Shown piece by piece: positions 44,661 to 53,727 of a stretch of DNA of 59,610 nucleotides; the first letter of the stretch is position 1, and the number at the start of each line of letters is the position of its first letter. This DNA is from Bacteroidales bacterium (GTDB lineage: Bacteria > Bacteroidota > Bacteroidia > Bacteroidales > UBA932). Position numbers and translations under genes: made by a program. The notes under the pieces are model-generated. The model was not told the DNA's origin, did not search any database, and was given only the letters and a program-made list of their open reading frames with translations. The stretch is taken from assembly GCA_017398125.1 (NCBI GenBank), contig JAFQHE010000067.1, positions 1-59,610 of the forward strand, read 5' to 3'.

Positions 44661-45191
44661 ATGAAAAAAAGCGTTTTTGTTTTATGTGCCCTTTTTGCAT
44701 TTTTGTTTGCAGGAAATCTCTATGGGCAACAAAATGATGGAGAACAGGCCAAAGAGCTGAAAGCGGGTGATCCTATGCCGGAGTTTGTTTTGGAATCCTC
44801 GGTATATGGAAAAGTAAAATCTGCTGAATTGAAAGGCAAAGTGGTGCTTGTCTCACTCTTCGCAACATGGTGTGGCCCTTGTCAGGTTGAATTGGCGGAT
44901 ATGCAAAAGTTCATGTGGCCAAAATATAAGGACAATAAGGAGTTTGTGTTCATTGTTATTGGCAGGGAGCATACAGATGAACAACTTGCAAAATACAACG
45001 AAAAAAAGGGCTTCACGTTCCCACTATATCCGGATCCGGAACGCAAAGCCTATTCCCAATTCGCGCAGCAGAGTATTCCGCGCGCCTATCTTTTTGGAAA
45101 AGACGGTAAACTTATCCACTCATCTGTAGGCTATAAATCAGGTGATGTGAACGCTCTTCTGGAACTTATAGAAAAGGCCTTGGAACAATAG
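44661..45191 (+). CDS. TlpA/ResA-like periplasmic thioredoxin-fold protein
   Basis: A 176-residue exported protein with a signal peptide (about 1-22, YGQ). The AhpC/TSA-Redoxin type domain (about 35-176) contains LVSLFATWCGPCQVEL, with the redox-active CGPC near residue 71, and the cis-Pro in QSIPRAYLFGKDGKL near 142. Such proteins reduce disulphides in the periplasm, in cytochrome maturation or oxidative defence. No partner DsbD or peroxidase gene is adjacent. It converges on deoC with only 24 bases between the ends. Confidence 0.92.
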   Translation: MKKSVFVLCALFAFLFAGNLYGQQNDGEQAKELKAGDPMPEFVLESSVYGKVKSAELKGKVVLVSLFATWCGPCQVELADMQKFMWPKYKDNKEFVFIVIGREHTDEQLAKYNEKKGFTFPLYPDPERKAYSQFAQQSIPRAYLFGKDGKLIHSSVGYKSGDVNALLELIEKALEQ

Positions 45192-45215
45192 TGGCCCCTA
45201 TAGCCAAGCAATTTC

Positions 45216-46085
45216 CTAATAGTAACTTACTGTCTTCTGCTCAAGTTCGCCAAGCAGATTGTTGGCCAAACGGCTGGCTCCCAATCGGAAATACTCCTTA
45301 TTAAGCCAATCTTTGCCAAGAATGGTATCAACTATGGCATAGTAGCAGATGGCATCTTTTGCAGCAACCATACCTCCGGCAGGCTTGAATCCTATCATCT
45401 TGCCGGTTTTTTCGTGGTATGCCTTTATGCACTCACACATGACAATCGCTGCCATAGGTGTAGCGGCCGGCTCCTGTTTTCCGGTGGATGTCTTTATGAA
45501 GTCAGCACCGGCTTCCATTGCAAGGAAAGATGCTGCAGCTATCTTTTCAGGAGTGGCCAATGCTCCTGTCTCAAGAATTACTTTCAAATGTTTTTTACCT
45601 ATAATTCCCTTGATTGTCCTTATCTCATCGGCAGCTTTTTCAAGGTTGCCGGCAAGGAATGAGTTGAGTGCAAGAACAATATCAACCTCATCTGCGCCAT
45701 TTTCAACTGCCATTTTACATTCAAGGGCCTTTACTTCAAGAAAACTCTGTGCATTGGGGAATACTGCCGCTACCACAGCAACATTCACATCAGGAGCAGT
45801 AAGATTTTTCCTGACAACACCTCCAAGGTTCGGATAGACGCAGATAGCTGCGGGTGTTGGGTAATCTGGAAAATGGTTCTTGAAATTGTTTACCTTATTG
45901 GCAAATGAGGCAACCCGCTCCTCTGTATCGGAACTGTTTAGGGTTGTCAGATCCATAAATCCAAGACAGGCCGCAAGATTTTCAGGGGTAACCCAGTTGT
46001 CAAGGTTTGCCTGTATTGCCGACAGTTGTTTGTCAAGTTGCTCCATTTGGGGAGTGTAGCCGTATTTGTCCAGTAACTCTTTCAT
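45216..46085 (-). CDS. deoC: Deoxyribose-phosphate aldolase
   Basis: A 289-residue class I aldolase splitting 2-deoxyribose 5-phosphate into acetaldehyde and glyceraldehyde 3-phosphate. The Schiff-base lysine is Lys198 in ADFIKTSTGK. The helper lysine region GFKPAGGM follows near 235, and VDIVLALN and KVILETG complete the DERA barrel. The N-terminal extension of about 40 residues is usual for Bacteroidota. It is the last gene of a leftward group, 62 bases after dtd. Confidence 0.96.
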   Translation of the reverse strand: MKELLDKYGYTPQMEQLDKQLSAIQANLDNWVTPENLAACLGFMDLTTLNSSDTEERVASFANKVNNFKNHFPDYPTPAAICVYPNLGGVVRKNLTAPDVNVAVVAAVFPNAQSFLEVKALECKMAVENGADEVDIVLALNSFLAGNLEKAADEIRTIKGIIGKKHLKVILETGALATPEKIAAASFLAMEAGADFIKTSTGKQEPAATPMAAIVMCECIKAYHEKTGKMIGFKPAGGMVAAKDAICYYAIVDTILGKDWLNKEYFRLGASRLANNLLGELEQKTVSYY

Positions 46086-46147
46086 ATTTTAATAATATCT
46101 TCTCTCTTCTGTTTTGTAAATCAAGTGTGTAGTCTGTTGAAAGCCTG

Positions 46148-46600
46148 CTACTCCTTGCGCTTTGAATCAATGATTATGGTAACGGGACCATCATTGGTAA
46201 GTGACACCTTCATATCAGCTCCGAATACTCCTGTTGCAATCTTTTTGCCCAAAGCGCTCTCCAGGCTCTTAATGAACTTTTCATATATTGGAATTGAGAT
46301 GTCAGGCTTGGCTGCTTTAATGTAGGATGGCCTGTTGCCTTTTGCAGTTGATGCGTGGAGTGTAAATTGGCTGATCAGCAGTATATCTCCACCTTTGTCA
46401 AGTATGGAGAGGTTCATCACCCCATTCTCATCGTCAAAAATTCTCAGGTTAACAACCTTTTTTGTAAGCCAGGCTATATCATCATCGGAATCGCTCTCTT
46501 CAATGCCTACAAGTATCATCATTCCGTTGCCTATCTCTCCATTGATCTTACCTTCAATGACAACATTAGCCTCTGTTACGCGCTGTATAACTATCCTCAT
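46148..46600 (-). CDS. dtd: D-aminoacyl-tRNA deacylase
   Basis: A 150-residue DTD1 enzyme that removes D-amino acids from charged tRNA. It starts MRIVIQRVTEANVVIEG and carries the SQFTLHAST motif near residue 78 and, near the C-terminus, TNDGPVTIIID, matching the cross-subunit NxGPVT motif. Normal family length. It begins 4 bases after the radical SAM gene stop, so tight co-transcription is likely. Confidence 0.97.
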   Translation of the reverse strand: MRIVIQRVTEANVVIEGKINGEIGNGMMILVGIEESDSDDDIAWLTKKVVNLRIFDDENGVMNLSILDKGGDILLISQFTLHASTAKGNRPSYIKAAKPDISIPIYEKFIKSLESALGKKIATGVFGADMKVSLTNDGPVTIIIDSKRKE

Positions 46601-46604
46601 TATA

Positions 46605-47381
46605 TTATCCTTTTATTTGTATATTGTAGCCCTCATCAAGGAGTGGCTGTGCAATTTCGGTCATCTGGCCGACTGTAACCTTCTGCAAATTTTGGGCAGG
46701 AGTTTCACGGTCAATTGTATACATCATTATTTCACGTGGCTTGAGCTCCCTTACAAGATCTCTCCAGGCCTTGCAGTGTTCAGGATTGGTACAGTCAATG
46801 ACCTTTCCGTCAACCACACCCTTTAGAAACATTGTCTGCAGAATGAAATCATTACCAAACAGCTTTATATTGGAAATGGTCTCTTCAAGAGAGTAAGCAG
46901 CATTCGGCCTGTCAATAAGTTCAACCATTTCCGCAATGGGTGAGTCTATCTTGAGTATGGGGTTGTTTACCTTCATAAGAGCTTTGCGTACGCTCTCCTT
47001 GCCAAGCTGACTCGCATTGGTAAGTACGGAGACCTTTGCCTGCGGGTAATATTTCTCCCTCATTGCCAGTGTGAAATCAATTATCTCTGCAAAATCAGGA
47101 TGTAAAGTGGGCTCTCCATTGCCGGAGAATGTAATTGTGTCAATAGGTGTGCCTTCAGATACAAACCCCTTCAATTTGGTCTCAAGTGCCTCAAAAACCT
47201 CCTCTTTGGATGGCAGTCGGGTATCTTCTTTGCCATCCTTGTTCCAGCCACATTCGCAATATATGCAATCAAAGCTGCACCATTTTCCAAAACGTGGAAG
47301 CAGGTTCATTCCCAAGGAGTTTCCCAATCTCCTGCTTTTTATAGGGCCAAAAACTATATGGTTAAACAAAATAGTTGACAT
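46605..47381 (-). CDS. Radical SAM protein (COG0731-like)
   Basis: A 258-residue radical SAM protein. The iron-sulphur motif is in CSFDCIYCECGWN near residue 35 (CxxxCxxC), preceded by the family's FGPIKSRRLGNSLG. FSGNGEPTLHP near 105 supplies the GEP SAM-binding motif, and SVLTNAS follows. This resembles the short radical SAM proteins of COG0731, distantly related to the wybutosine enzyme TYW1, whose bacterial role is not established. It has no SPASM or other extra domain. It lies between an amidohydrolase and dtd in one leftward operon. Confidence 0.88.
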   Translation of the reverse strand: MSTILFNHIVFGPIKSRRLGNSLGMNLLPRFGKWCSFDCIYCECGWNKDGKEDTRLPSKEEVFEALETKLKGFVSEGTPIDTITFSGNGEPTLHPDFAEIIDFTLAMREKYYPQAKVSVLTNASQLGKESVRKALMKVNNPILKIDSPIAEMVELIDRPNAAYSLEETISNIKLFGNDFILQTMFLKGVVDGKVIDCTNPEHCKAWRDLVRELKPREIMMYTIDRETPAQNLQKVTVGQMTEIAQPLLDEGYNIQIKG

Positions 47382-47414
47382 ATCTCTTCTTTTTCCTGAC
47401 AGTCTCCTGCCTGA

Positions 47415-48602
47415 TTATACAAGTCTTCTTGATCTGCTCTTTTCTGTAAGTTTGAAGTTCTCCCAATCAATGTTGTCAACAAGTACAACACCTGGACGCT
47501 TGCCTGGTTCAAAACTTCCTAAAACAGATTCAAAACCAATAGCCTTCGCACCATTGTAACAAGCCCATGTAAGAATCTCATTCAGCTCAATATGAGGGAA
47601 GTTGGCGTGCAGGCACTTGATCTCCTCTACCATTGAAAGAATCTTGTTGCTTGACAGACTGTCGGTTCCAATACAGATTGCAAGATTATTCTTGCGCATA
47701 AGATCAAGTGGTGGCAGTTGTCTGTGAATGAAGATATTCGATAGAGGACAGATTGTCCAGAACGACTCTTCCAATGCCTCCAATGCTGCATCAATACTCT
47801 CCTGGTTTGTAGCAACATTGTGTACAAGCATAATTCTTCCCTTTATAGGTATTTGAGAAAAACTTTTCAACCTCTCAATAAAATAGAGAAGGGCAGGTTT
47901 GCCTGTTACAGGGGGAGTTGGCAGATTGCGGCCTTTGTAATTCTCAGCCAAGGCACCTGTACCAGAAATGATCAGATCTTCCTCTTCCTGACTCTCCTGA
48001 CTGTGATAAGAGAGAAAACCGCTCTTTAATCCCTCCTGAGCAGCTCTGGCAAGGAGCAACGGACTCATTGTATAGCAGGAGTGTGGGGTAATGGCTGCTT
48101 TTATTCCAAACTCATTGGCCTTCGCCTCAAGAGCCTTTCCGCTTGCAATTACCTCTTCTGCCTCCTCGGGTAATGTGCCGAATAGCTCAAGAAATGTCCT
48201 TGTCATAAGCGGCGATTTGGCTTTTGTATCAAAGCTCTCACTGCAGTTGCTTATATCACCCATTGCGCTTGTACCCTCATTGTAAAGGATCTCAAACTGC
48301 TCTTCAAGGGCACGCCTGCGCTCAGGCTCATCTGCAGAGGAACGTAGTTCGTTTATCTGGTTAATGAAACCGCTCATTCCGGTAGCCTCCTTAAAGAGCC
48401 CTTTAAGGTGCGACAATTCTATATGGCAATGGGCATTGGTGAAACCTGGGCATAGGATGCCGTTATAGAATTCTGTATCTGCACACTCTCCGTCAAGTTG
48501 GCCAATTTCAACTACAGTGCCGTTGTCATCAACTTTTACATAGCCGTTCTTTATAGGGGCAGAGTTGATAGGGAATATATAGTTGGCTGCAATTTTTCTC
48601 AT
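47415..48602 (-). CDS. Amidohydrolase-family metal-dependent hydrolase
   Basis: A 395-residue cytoplasmic amidohydrolase of the cytosine/adenosine deaminase group. The metal ligands are visible: HCH in FTNAHCHIELSHLKG near residue 59, a His in YHSQES near 200, another in VHNVAT near 263, and Asp in CIGTDSLSSN near 315. The N-terminal beta domain and C-terminal GSFEPGKRPGVVLVD are typical. It could deaminate a purine-like or aminofutalosine-like compound, but nothing in the sequence fixes the substrate. It lies between DUF4296 and the radical SAM gene in a leftward operon. Confidence 0.88.
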   Translation of the reverse strand: MRKIAANYIFPINSAPIKNGYVKVDDNGTVVEIGQLDGECADTEFYNGILCPGFTNAHCHIELSHLKGLFKEATGMSGFINQINELRSSADEPERRRALEEQFEILYNEGTSAMGDISNCSESFDTKAKSPLMTRTFLELFGTLPEEAEEVIASGKALEAKANEFGIKAAITPHSCYTMSPLLLARAAQEGLKSGFLSYHSQESQEEEDLIISGTGALAENYKGRNLPTPPVTGKPALLYFIERLKSFSQIPIKGRIMLVHNVATNQESIDAALEALEESFWTICPLSNIFIHRQLPPLDLMRKNNLAICIGTDSLSSNKILSMVEEIKCLHANFPHIELNEILTWACYNGAKAIGFESVLGSFEPGKRPGVVLVDNIDWENFKLTEKSRSRRLV

Positions 48603-48651
48603 ATTATCTCTTTATTGGTCTATAGTTTTTCAATATTCTGAATAAACCCTA

Positions 48652-49410
48652 TTATCTTTTCTCTTTTTTAGAGATGTTTTTAAGGTGGCTTTCAGTTGCT
48701 TTTTGCCTTTTGGCAGCATTTGAACTCTTCTCTTTGGCTCTACGCTCCATTGCTGCTTCCCTTCTCTCTCTCTTTTCACTCTTGACCTTGTTGTTTTCAA
48801 GTGCAATCAGATAATCTTTTGTGAGTATAGGATAGAGGGTGTCATTGTTACCTGTGATATTCAGCTTGACATTGTTCTCCCACCAGATCGAATTGTGTGG
48901 TGAATCATATAGTGTTGTATCTGTAAAGGACCAACTCTCCATTTTGTCGGGCATGCTTATCCATTTGACACTTCTGATGAAAGGCTCTTTCCAGAGATTG
49001 TTCATTTGGCGGTTTCTGATAGTGTCAAGTGCCCACCAGTCAATACCCAGTCCGGTTGTCAGGGCAATCTGTTTCTGAATGCGGGCTCTTTCGTCTGCAA
49101 GCAGCTCCTTTGCCTTCATATGTATCTTGTACATTGCATCCCCATCCTGAAGATACGCTTTCAAGGAGTTCCTGTAATCCTCAAAGGTATAGCCATGGGC
49201 TTTGAATATTCCCTCATAAAGGATAAGGGTATCGGTCTTGGCCCTTAAACGCTCTTTTGATTCGAGATACTGGTCAGCCAGATACATCTTGCTGAGAATA
49301 ACGGAAAACTCCTTTTTGGGAATGATGTCGCCCTCCTTCTGACAGCAGATTAAAAGGGTTGCCATGAGTATGACTGCAGGAATTTTAAAAATATTCACAA
49401 AGTGTTGCAT
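48652..49410 (-). CDS. DUF4296 lipoprotein
   Basis: A 252-residue lipoprotein (signal with lipobox LICC, Cys near 22). The DUF4296 domain covers about residues 35-120, helical, with FSVILSKMYLADQYLES and IFKAHGYTFEDYRNSLKAYL. The C-terminal tail (about 205-252) is a highly charged Lys/Arg/Glu helix likely to form a coiled coil. The family is restricted to Bacteroidota and has no assigned function. It is the first gene of the leftward operon and diverges from the NodB deacetylase gene. Confidence 0.88.
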   Translation of the reverse strand: MQHFVNIFKIPAVILMATLLICCQKEGDIIPKKEFSVILSKMYLADQYLESKERLRAKTDTLILYEGIFKAHGYTFEDYRNSLKAYLQDGDAMYKIHMKAKELLADERARIQKQIALTTGLGIDWWALDTIRNRQMNNLWKEPFIRSVKWISMPDKMESWSFTDTTLYDSPHNSIWWENNVKLNITGNNDTLYPILTKDYLIALENNKVKSEKRERREAAMERRAKEKSSNAAKRQKATESHLKNISKKEKR

Positions 49411-49431
49411 ATAACCTTATCCAATAAACCG

Positions 49432-49462
49432 CAAAGTTAATTTTTATTATTATTTTTGCCAA
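49432..49462 (-). promoter_or_regulatory. Promoter for the leftward DUF4296-to-deoC operon
   Basis: On the minus strand TTG (49462-49460) and TAACTTTG (49439-49432) are 20 bases apart, a good -33/-7 pair. A forward TATTTTTG at 49451-49458 could serve the divergent NodB gene, but it lacks a -33 element. Confidence 0.6.
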
Positions 49463-49477
49463 TCCAAACGTTACAAA

Positions 49478-50089
49478 ATGAAGATCAGACCGCCTAAAAT
49501 CATTAAAAAACTCTTCCCGACATTCATCTGGAATTTTCCTGATGAAAAGGAGGGTATTTTTTTGACTTTTGATGATGGCCCAAGACCTGAAGTGACCCCG
49601 TGGGTACTCGATCTTCTTGACAAATACGATGCCAAGGCAACCTTTTTCTGCATTGGTAAAAATGTGGAATTGTTCCCCGAATTGTTTGAGGAGGTTAAGA
49701 GGAGAGGGCATGCTGTTGGCAACCATTCATACAGCCATGTCAAGGGCTGGGGAATGAAGACCGGCGATTATGTGCGTGATATAGATATTGCCGGTGATAT
49801 GATAAAGTCAAACCTTTTCAGGCCACCTTATGCACGTATAGGTCCGAATCAGGCGAAGGTACTCAATGAGAGGTATAATGCCATAATGTGGAATATCCTC
49901 AGTAGGGATTATAACAGATCACTCTCCGGTGAGGCCTGTGCCAATAATGTCATTCCGCATATTGATGCCGGTGATATAATAGTTTTCCACGATTCAATCA
50001 AATGTGCCCCCAATCTTTTTGTAGCTCTTCCAATGGTGCTTGAGGCTATAAAGAAAAAGGGCCTGGTATGTAAAAAAATAGAACTTTAA
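49478..50089 (+). CDS. NodB-type polysaccharide deacetylase
   Basis: A 203-residue carbohydrate esterase 4 domain, almost nothing else. Motif 1 is LTFDDGPRPE (Asp32-Asp33), motif 2 is NHSYSH with metal ligands His83 and His87, then RPPYAR near 108 (motif 3), and a late IVFHDS near 168 with the second catalytic His. No clear signal peptide: the N-terminus is basic and weakly hydrophobic. CE4 enzymes remove N- or O-acetyl groups from peptidoglycan, chitin or other glycans. It is followed 3 bases later by purD, a genome-neighbour arrangement rather than an obvious pathway. Confidence 0.93.
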   Translation: MKIRPPKIIKKLFPTFIWNFPDEKEGIFLTFDDGPRPEVTPWVLDLLDKYDAKATFFCIGKNVELFPELFEEVKRRGHAVGNHSYSHVKGWGMKTGDYVRDIDIAGDMIKSNLFRPPYARIGPNQAKVLNERYNAIMWNILSRDYNRSLSGEACANNVIPHIDAGDIIVFHDSIKCAPNLFVALPMVLEAIKKKGLVCKKIEL

Positions 50090-50092
50090 GAT

Positions 50093-51391
50093 ATGAAAGT
50101 ATTGGTATTGGGCTCCGGAGGAAGGGAGCATGCTATTGCTTGGAGAGTAAAGCAGAGCAGTAATTGCAGTGAATTGTTTTGTTTGCCTGGTAATCCTGGA
50201 ACAGCGCAGATTGCAACCAATCTGTCGGGAAGCGTTTCAGATTTTGAGGGAATCAAATCTGCAGTCCTTGAAAATGGAATTGAACTGGTAGTTGTAGGAC
50301 CTGAGGATCCGCTTGTAAATGGTATACGCAACTTCTTTGCGGCCGATGACAAGTTGAAGGATGTTCTGATGGTAGGTCCTGGAAAAGAGGGCGCTATGCT
50401 TGAAGGCAGCAAGGATTTTGCGAAGGCGTTTATGACCCGTCATAATGTGCCTACCGCAGCATACAGAAGCTTCACTTCACAAACAATTGATGAAGCCGAC
50501 AAATTCCTTGAATCATTGGAGGCCCCTTATGTACTTAAAGCAGATGGTCTTGCAGCCGGTAAAGGTGTGCTTATTCCTGAGACATTGGAGGAGGCAAAAA
50601 GCTCTTTGCGTGAGATGTTGGGCGGAAAATTCGGCAAGGCAGGAAATACTGTTGTGATAGAGCAGTTCCTCAAGGGTATTGAGGTGTCAGTCTTTGTCCT
50701 TACAGATGGTAAGGATTATCTGATTTTGCCTGAGGCTAAGGATTACAAACGTATAGGTGTAGGGGATAAGGGCTTGAATACAGGCGGTATGGGTGCTGTT
50801 TCTCCAGTTGGATTTGCTGATGCTGAGTTTATGAAAAAGGTTGAAGAGAGAATCATCAAACCTACTGTAGATGGTCTTGCTGCGGATGGAATAGATTACA
50901 AAGGCTTTATATTCATCGGCCTTATGAACTGTGCAGGCGATCCTTATGTAATTGAATATAATGTACGTATGGGAGACCCTGAGACCGAGGCTGTTATGAC
51001 ACGTATAGATTCTGACCTGTTGTCTCACCTTGTTGCAGCCGCAAAAGGCAGATTGGCAGAAGAGAAGATTGTGATCTCTGAAAATGGGGCACTTACTGTT
51101 GTTTGTGTATCAGGTGGCTATCCGGAGTCTTATGGCAAAGGATATGAGATCTTTGGATCAGAGTATCTCTTCTCGTCAAATCCTTCGGACAAGATTAAGG
51201 TTTTCCATGCGGGAACTGCAATGAAAGATGGTAAACTGGTAACATCTGGCGGTAGGGTATTGGCGGTAACTGTAAACGAAAATGGTATTGAAAAGAGTAG
51301 GGATGAGGTATATCCTGAAATTGACAAAATTTTATATACCAACAAATATTACAGGTCAGATATAGGAATGGATCTTTTAAAATACGAATAG
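50093..51391 (+). CDS. purD: Phosphoribosylamine-glycine ligase (GAR synthetase)
   Basis: A 432-residue ATP-grasp enzyme for the second step of purine synthesis. It starts MKVLVLGSGGREHAIAWRV, then has VVGPEDPLVNG near 65, SKDFAKAFMTRHNVPTAAY near 105, PYVLKADGLAAGKGV near 145, and the metal-binding YNVRMGDPETEAVM near 288. Full length. It is joined at its stop codon to the next membrane-protein gene. purM is at the right end of the window, but the two are separated by several unrelated genes. Confidence 0.98.
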   Translation: MKVLVLGSGGREHAIAWRVKQSSNCSELFCLPGNPGTAQIATNLSGSVSDFEGIKSAVLENGIELVVVGPEDPLVNGIRNFFAADDKLKDVLMVGPGKEGAMLEGSKDFAKAFMTRHNVPTAAYRSFTSQTIDEADKFLESLEAPYVLKADGLAAGKGVLIPETLEEAKSSLREMLGGKFGKAGNTVVIEQFLKGIEVSVFVLTDGKDYLILPEAKDYKRIGVGDKGLNTGGMGAVSPVGFADAEFMKKVEERIIKPTVDGLAADGIDYKGFIFIGLMNCAGDPYVIEYNVRMGDPETEAVMTRIDSDLLSHLVAAAKGRLAEEKIVISENGALTVVCVSGGYPESYGKGYEIFGSEYLFSSNPSDKIKVFHAGTAMKDGKLVTSGGRVLAVTVNENGIEKSRDEVYPEIDKILYTNKYYRSDIGMDLLKYE

Positions 51392-51396
51392 TGCCG

Positions 51397-52335
51397 ATGA
51401 GGATACCGCCCATTTATAGAGTCCTTCCAATTGTAGTGCTGGCACTCCTTACGCTGGTGGCTGTTCTGGCTCCGGTAAAGGGTGTGACGCAGGAGTGGAT
51501 TCCTCTGATGAGCGGTATGGATACCGGTTTTTTGTCGGATAATAGGGCTGTGTCAATTTTGCTTGGAGCAGGCATTATTGGCGCAGTTCTTTTTTCTCTC
51601 TATTTTCTGCTCCGAAGGAGTTCTGCACTGAAATTTCCGGTTGTATCGGTTATTTTCCTGCTGATTGTCTCATCAATTCCATCATTTGTACACTTCAAAA
51701 CTGTCTATATTTTACTGCTGTTACTGATCTGGACCCACTTTTGTTTGACGGAAAAACAGATATTCACTGCATTTATGCTCTTGTCTGTGGCATCACTCTT
51801 CTATGCCCCTTCAATATGGCTTGTTCCATTTTCATTGGTATTCATCCCTTTCAGTGGTGCTCCCGACAGTCTGAAATCTTTTGTCAAGGCAATTGCAGGA
51901 TTTTTACTTCCTCATATTTATATGCTGGTATTCCGTTGGATGAAGTTTGATGATGCCGGAATATATCTGCTGAAATTCTATGAGAGCATTATTGATGTCC
52001 ACTTTATGGAGAGACAGCTTGTCTTGCCGGCTCTGTTTATGGCCGTCTACCTCATATATCTTGTAAGCAGATCTGCAATGTTTGTTATGAGAAGTTCAGC
52101 AAGCAAACTCGTTCAGGGAGTCCTGAAGATGCAAATTTTGTCATTGGTGACATTGTTGCCGCTGTATCTCTGTTTTGACAGTGCGGCTTCGCCGCTTTTG
52201 CCCATCATTGCATATCCTTCAGCCGTATTGATAGCTTTTTATTTCAGCAATTTCAGCAATACAAAAAGAGGCGAAGCAGAGTTGGTACTTCTGCTTTTGG
52301 CCATTATTATTAATTGTGTCTCCCATTATATTTAA
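51397..52335 (+). CDS. Multi-pass membrane protein, DUF6427-like
   Basis: A 312-residue very hydrophobic protein with about eight membrane segments, few charged residues and no motif I recognise. ATG 51397 is preferred; a GTG at 51391 overlapping the purD stop is possible. Placement between purD and a TPR protein resembles Bacteroidota membrane proteins grouped as DUF6427, an uncertain match made from general features. Function unknown. Confidence 0.7.
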   Translation: MRIPPIYRVLPIVVLALLTLVAVLAPVKGVTQEWIPLMSGMDTGFLSDNRAVSILLGAGIIGAVLFSLYFLLRRSSALKFPVVSVIFLLIVSSIPSFVHFKTVYILLLLLIWTHFCLTEKQIFTAFMLLSVASLFYAPSIWLVPFSLVFIPFSGAPDSLKSFVKAIAGFLLPHIYMLVFRWMKFDDAGIYLLKFYESIIDVHFMERQLVLPALFMAVYLIYLVSRSAMFVMRSSASKLVQGVLKMQILSLVTLLPLYLCFDSAASPLLPIIAYPSAVLIAFYFSNFSNTKRGEAELVLLLLAIIINCVSHYI

Positions 52336-52344
52336 AAATTTGAC

Positions 52345-53625
52345 ATGAAAAAAAGTTTCATTTTACTATTTGTTCTTTTTGCCAACCTTTTGTATGCCCA
52401 GGATTGGCGTAGTGCGCTCGAAAACTTTGACTATAGAGGTGCAATAAAATCACTTGATTATGAGATTGCTGCAAAAATGAGGCAAACACCTGTCGATTCA
52501 GCCTATGTGAGGCATTTGGCTATCCAGAAGGCAAAAAGCCAGAAGCAGATAATGGATTTTGACGGCGCATATGAGTCCCTTGCAATGGTGTACGGATGGC
52601 AGGAGCCGGATATTGTTGTTTTGGGGGAGATGGCAGAATGTGTAAGACTTATGGGAAACACAGCAGAGGCACTTACATTATATGGGCTGCTTCATAAGAC
52701 GTTCCCTAATAACCTCTATTTCAGTTTGCAGTACATGTCTTTGCAGTATGCCACAGGCCTATATAAGGAGAGTCTCAACAGCGGAAAAAGGTTGTTGCAG
52801 TCCGATACATTGCCGGTTGTATTGAACTGTGTAGGCAATAGCTTCAATAAGTTGAAACAGGCAGACTCGGCATTGCTCTATTATGGCAAGTTATATGAGA
52901 TAATGCCGTATGATTATAAGACACTTGAAAAAATATCTGCAATTCTGCTTGATAAGGAGATGTATGACTCGGTCTCTGTATTGTGCTCAAACTTCCTTCA
53001 AATGGATTCATTGAATATACCGATAAATGGAGTCTATGGTTTGGCTCTCTATTATAATGGCGATTACAAGCGCTCCAGAGAGATTTTTGAAACATATCTC
53101 GATGCCGGAGGCGACAGCCTTACTGCATTTTACTACTTGGGAATGAATTATCTCAAGGAGAAGAATTATTATGTTGCTGCCACCACCTTCAATAAAGCAA
53201 TGAAACTGGACTCCACTGATGTTGACCTGATCTATTATACAGCATATTCCACTGCAGAGACATGGCGCAGAGATGAGGCCATTGATCTGTATGCCAAAGC
53301 CGAACAACTTTTGCAGCCTGACTCGCTTCTGGTATACAAGATCAGTTATGGCAAGGCTGAGGCGTATTTAAAGAGCGGACGTCATAAAGATGCGGAAACA
53401 TGCTATCTTAAAGCTATCCGATATGGCGCAAAGGATATTTCCGGAATAATCTACTGTAGACTCGGTTATTGTTACAGACTTGCCGGAATGTTTGAAAAGT
53501 CACTTCAGGCTTATGAAAAATATATGAAGCATTGGGGTGATGAGGATAATTCCACAAGAAAATTCGTATTGAATGAAATTGAATATGTAAAAGAAGAACT
53601 CTTTATGAAGGAGGGTGCCAAATAG
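52345..53625 (+). CDS. Exported TPR-repeat protein
   Basis: A 426-residue protein with a signal peptide (about 1-19, LLYAQ). The rest is a chain of tetratricopeptide-type helix pairs, with about nine repeats. Clear examples are FYYLGMNYLKEKNYYVAATTF near 262 and IIYCRLGYCYRLAGMFEKSL near 370. Such proteins scaffold protein complexes in the periplasm. It follows the membrane protein gene by 9 bases and probably works with it. Partner and function unknown. Confidence 0.88.
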   Translation: MKKSFILLFVLFANLLYAQDWRSALENFDYRGAIKSLDYEIAAKMRQTPVDSAYVRHLAIQKAKSQKQIMDFDGAYESLAMVYGWQEPDIVVLGEMAECVRLMGNTAEALTLYGLLHKTFPNNLYFSLQYMSLQYATGLYKESLNSGKRLLQSDTLPVVLNCVGNSFNKLKQADSALLYYGKLYEIMPYDYKTLEKISAILLDKEMYDSVSVLCSNFLQMDSLNIPINGVYGLALYYNGDYKRSREIFETYLDAGGDSLTAFYYLGMNYLKEKNYYVAATTFNKAMKLDSTDVDLIYYTAYSTAETWRRDEAIDLYAKAEQLLQPDSLLVYKISYGKAEAYLKSGRHKDAETCYLKAIRYGAKDISGIIYCRLGYCYRLAGMFEKSLQAYEKYMKHWGDEDNSTRKFVLNEIEYVKEELFMKEGAK

Positions 53626-53667
53626 TTGCCTGTTGAGCAGGGTGAGAAGGTATATCCTTGCAATAAA

Positions 53668-53696
53668 AACGGGAGTGACCATTGGCCACTCCCGTT
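53668..53696. terminator. Bidirectional terminator between TPR gene and aminotransferase
   Basis: AACGGGAGTG (53668-53677) pairs with CACTCCCGTT (53687-53696) across a short loop with further GG/CC pairing. A T-run follows on the minus strand (reverse of AAAAA at 53665-53669); on the plus strand only CTATTATAG. It probably serves both convergent genes. Confidence 0.85.
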
Positions 53697-53727
53697 CTAT
53701 TATAGAGTTTTTGTATTCAGTCTGATA

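Noticed and set aside
46605-48602. Amidohydrolase plus radical SAM pair as part of the futalosine menaquinone pathway
   Set aside because: The radical SAM protein is a short COG0731-like protein, not MqnE or MqnC, and no mqnA/mqnD is nearby. The amidohydrolase alone could still be MqnX-like.
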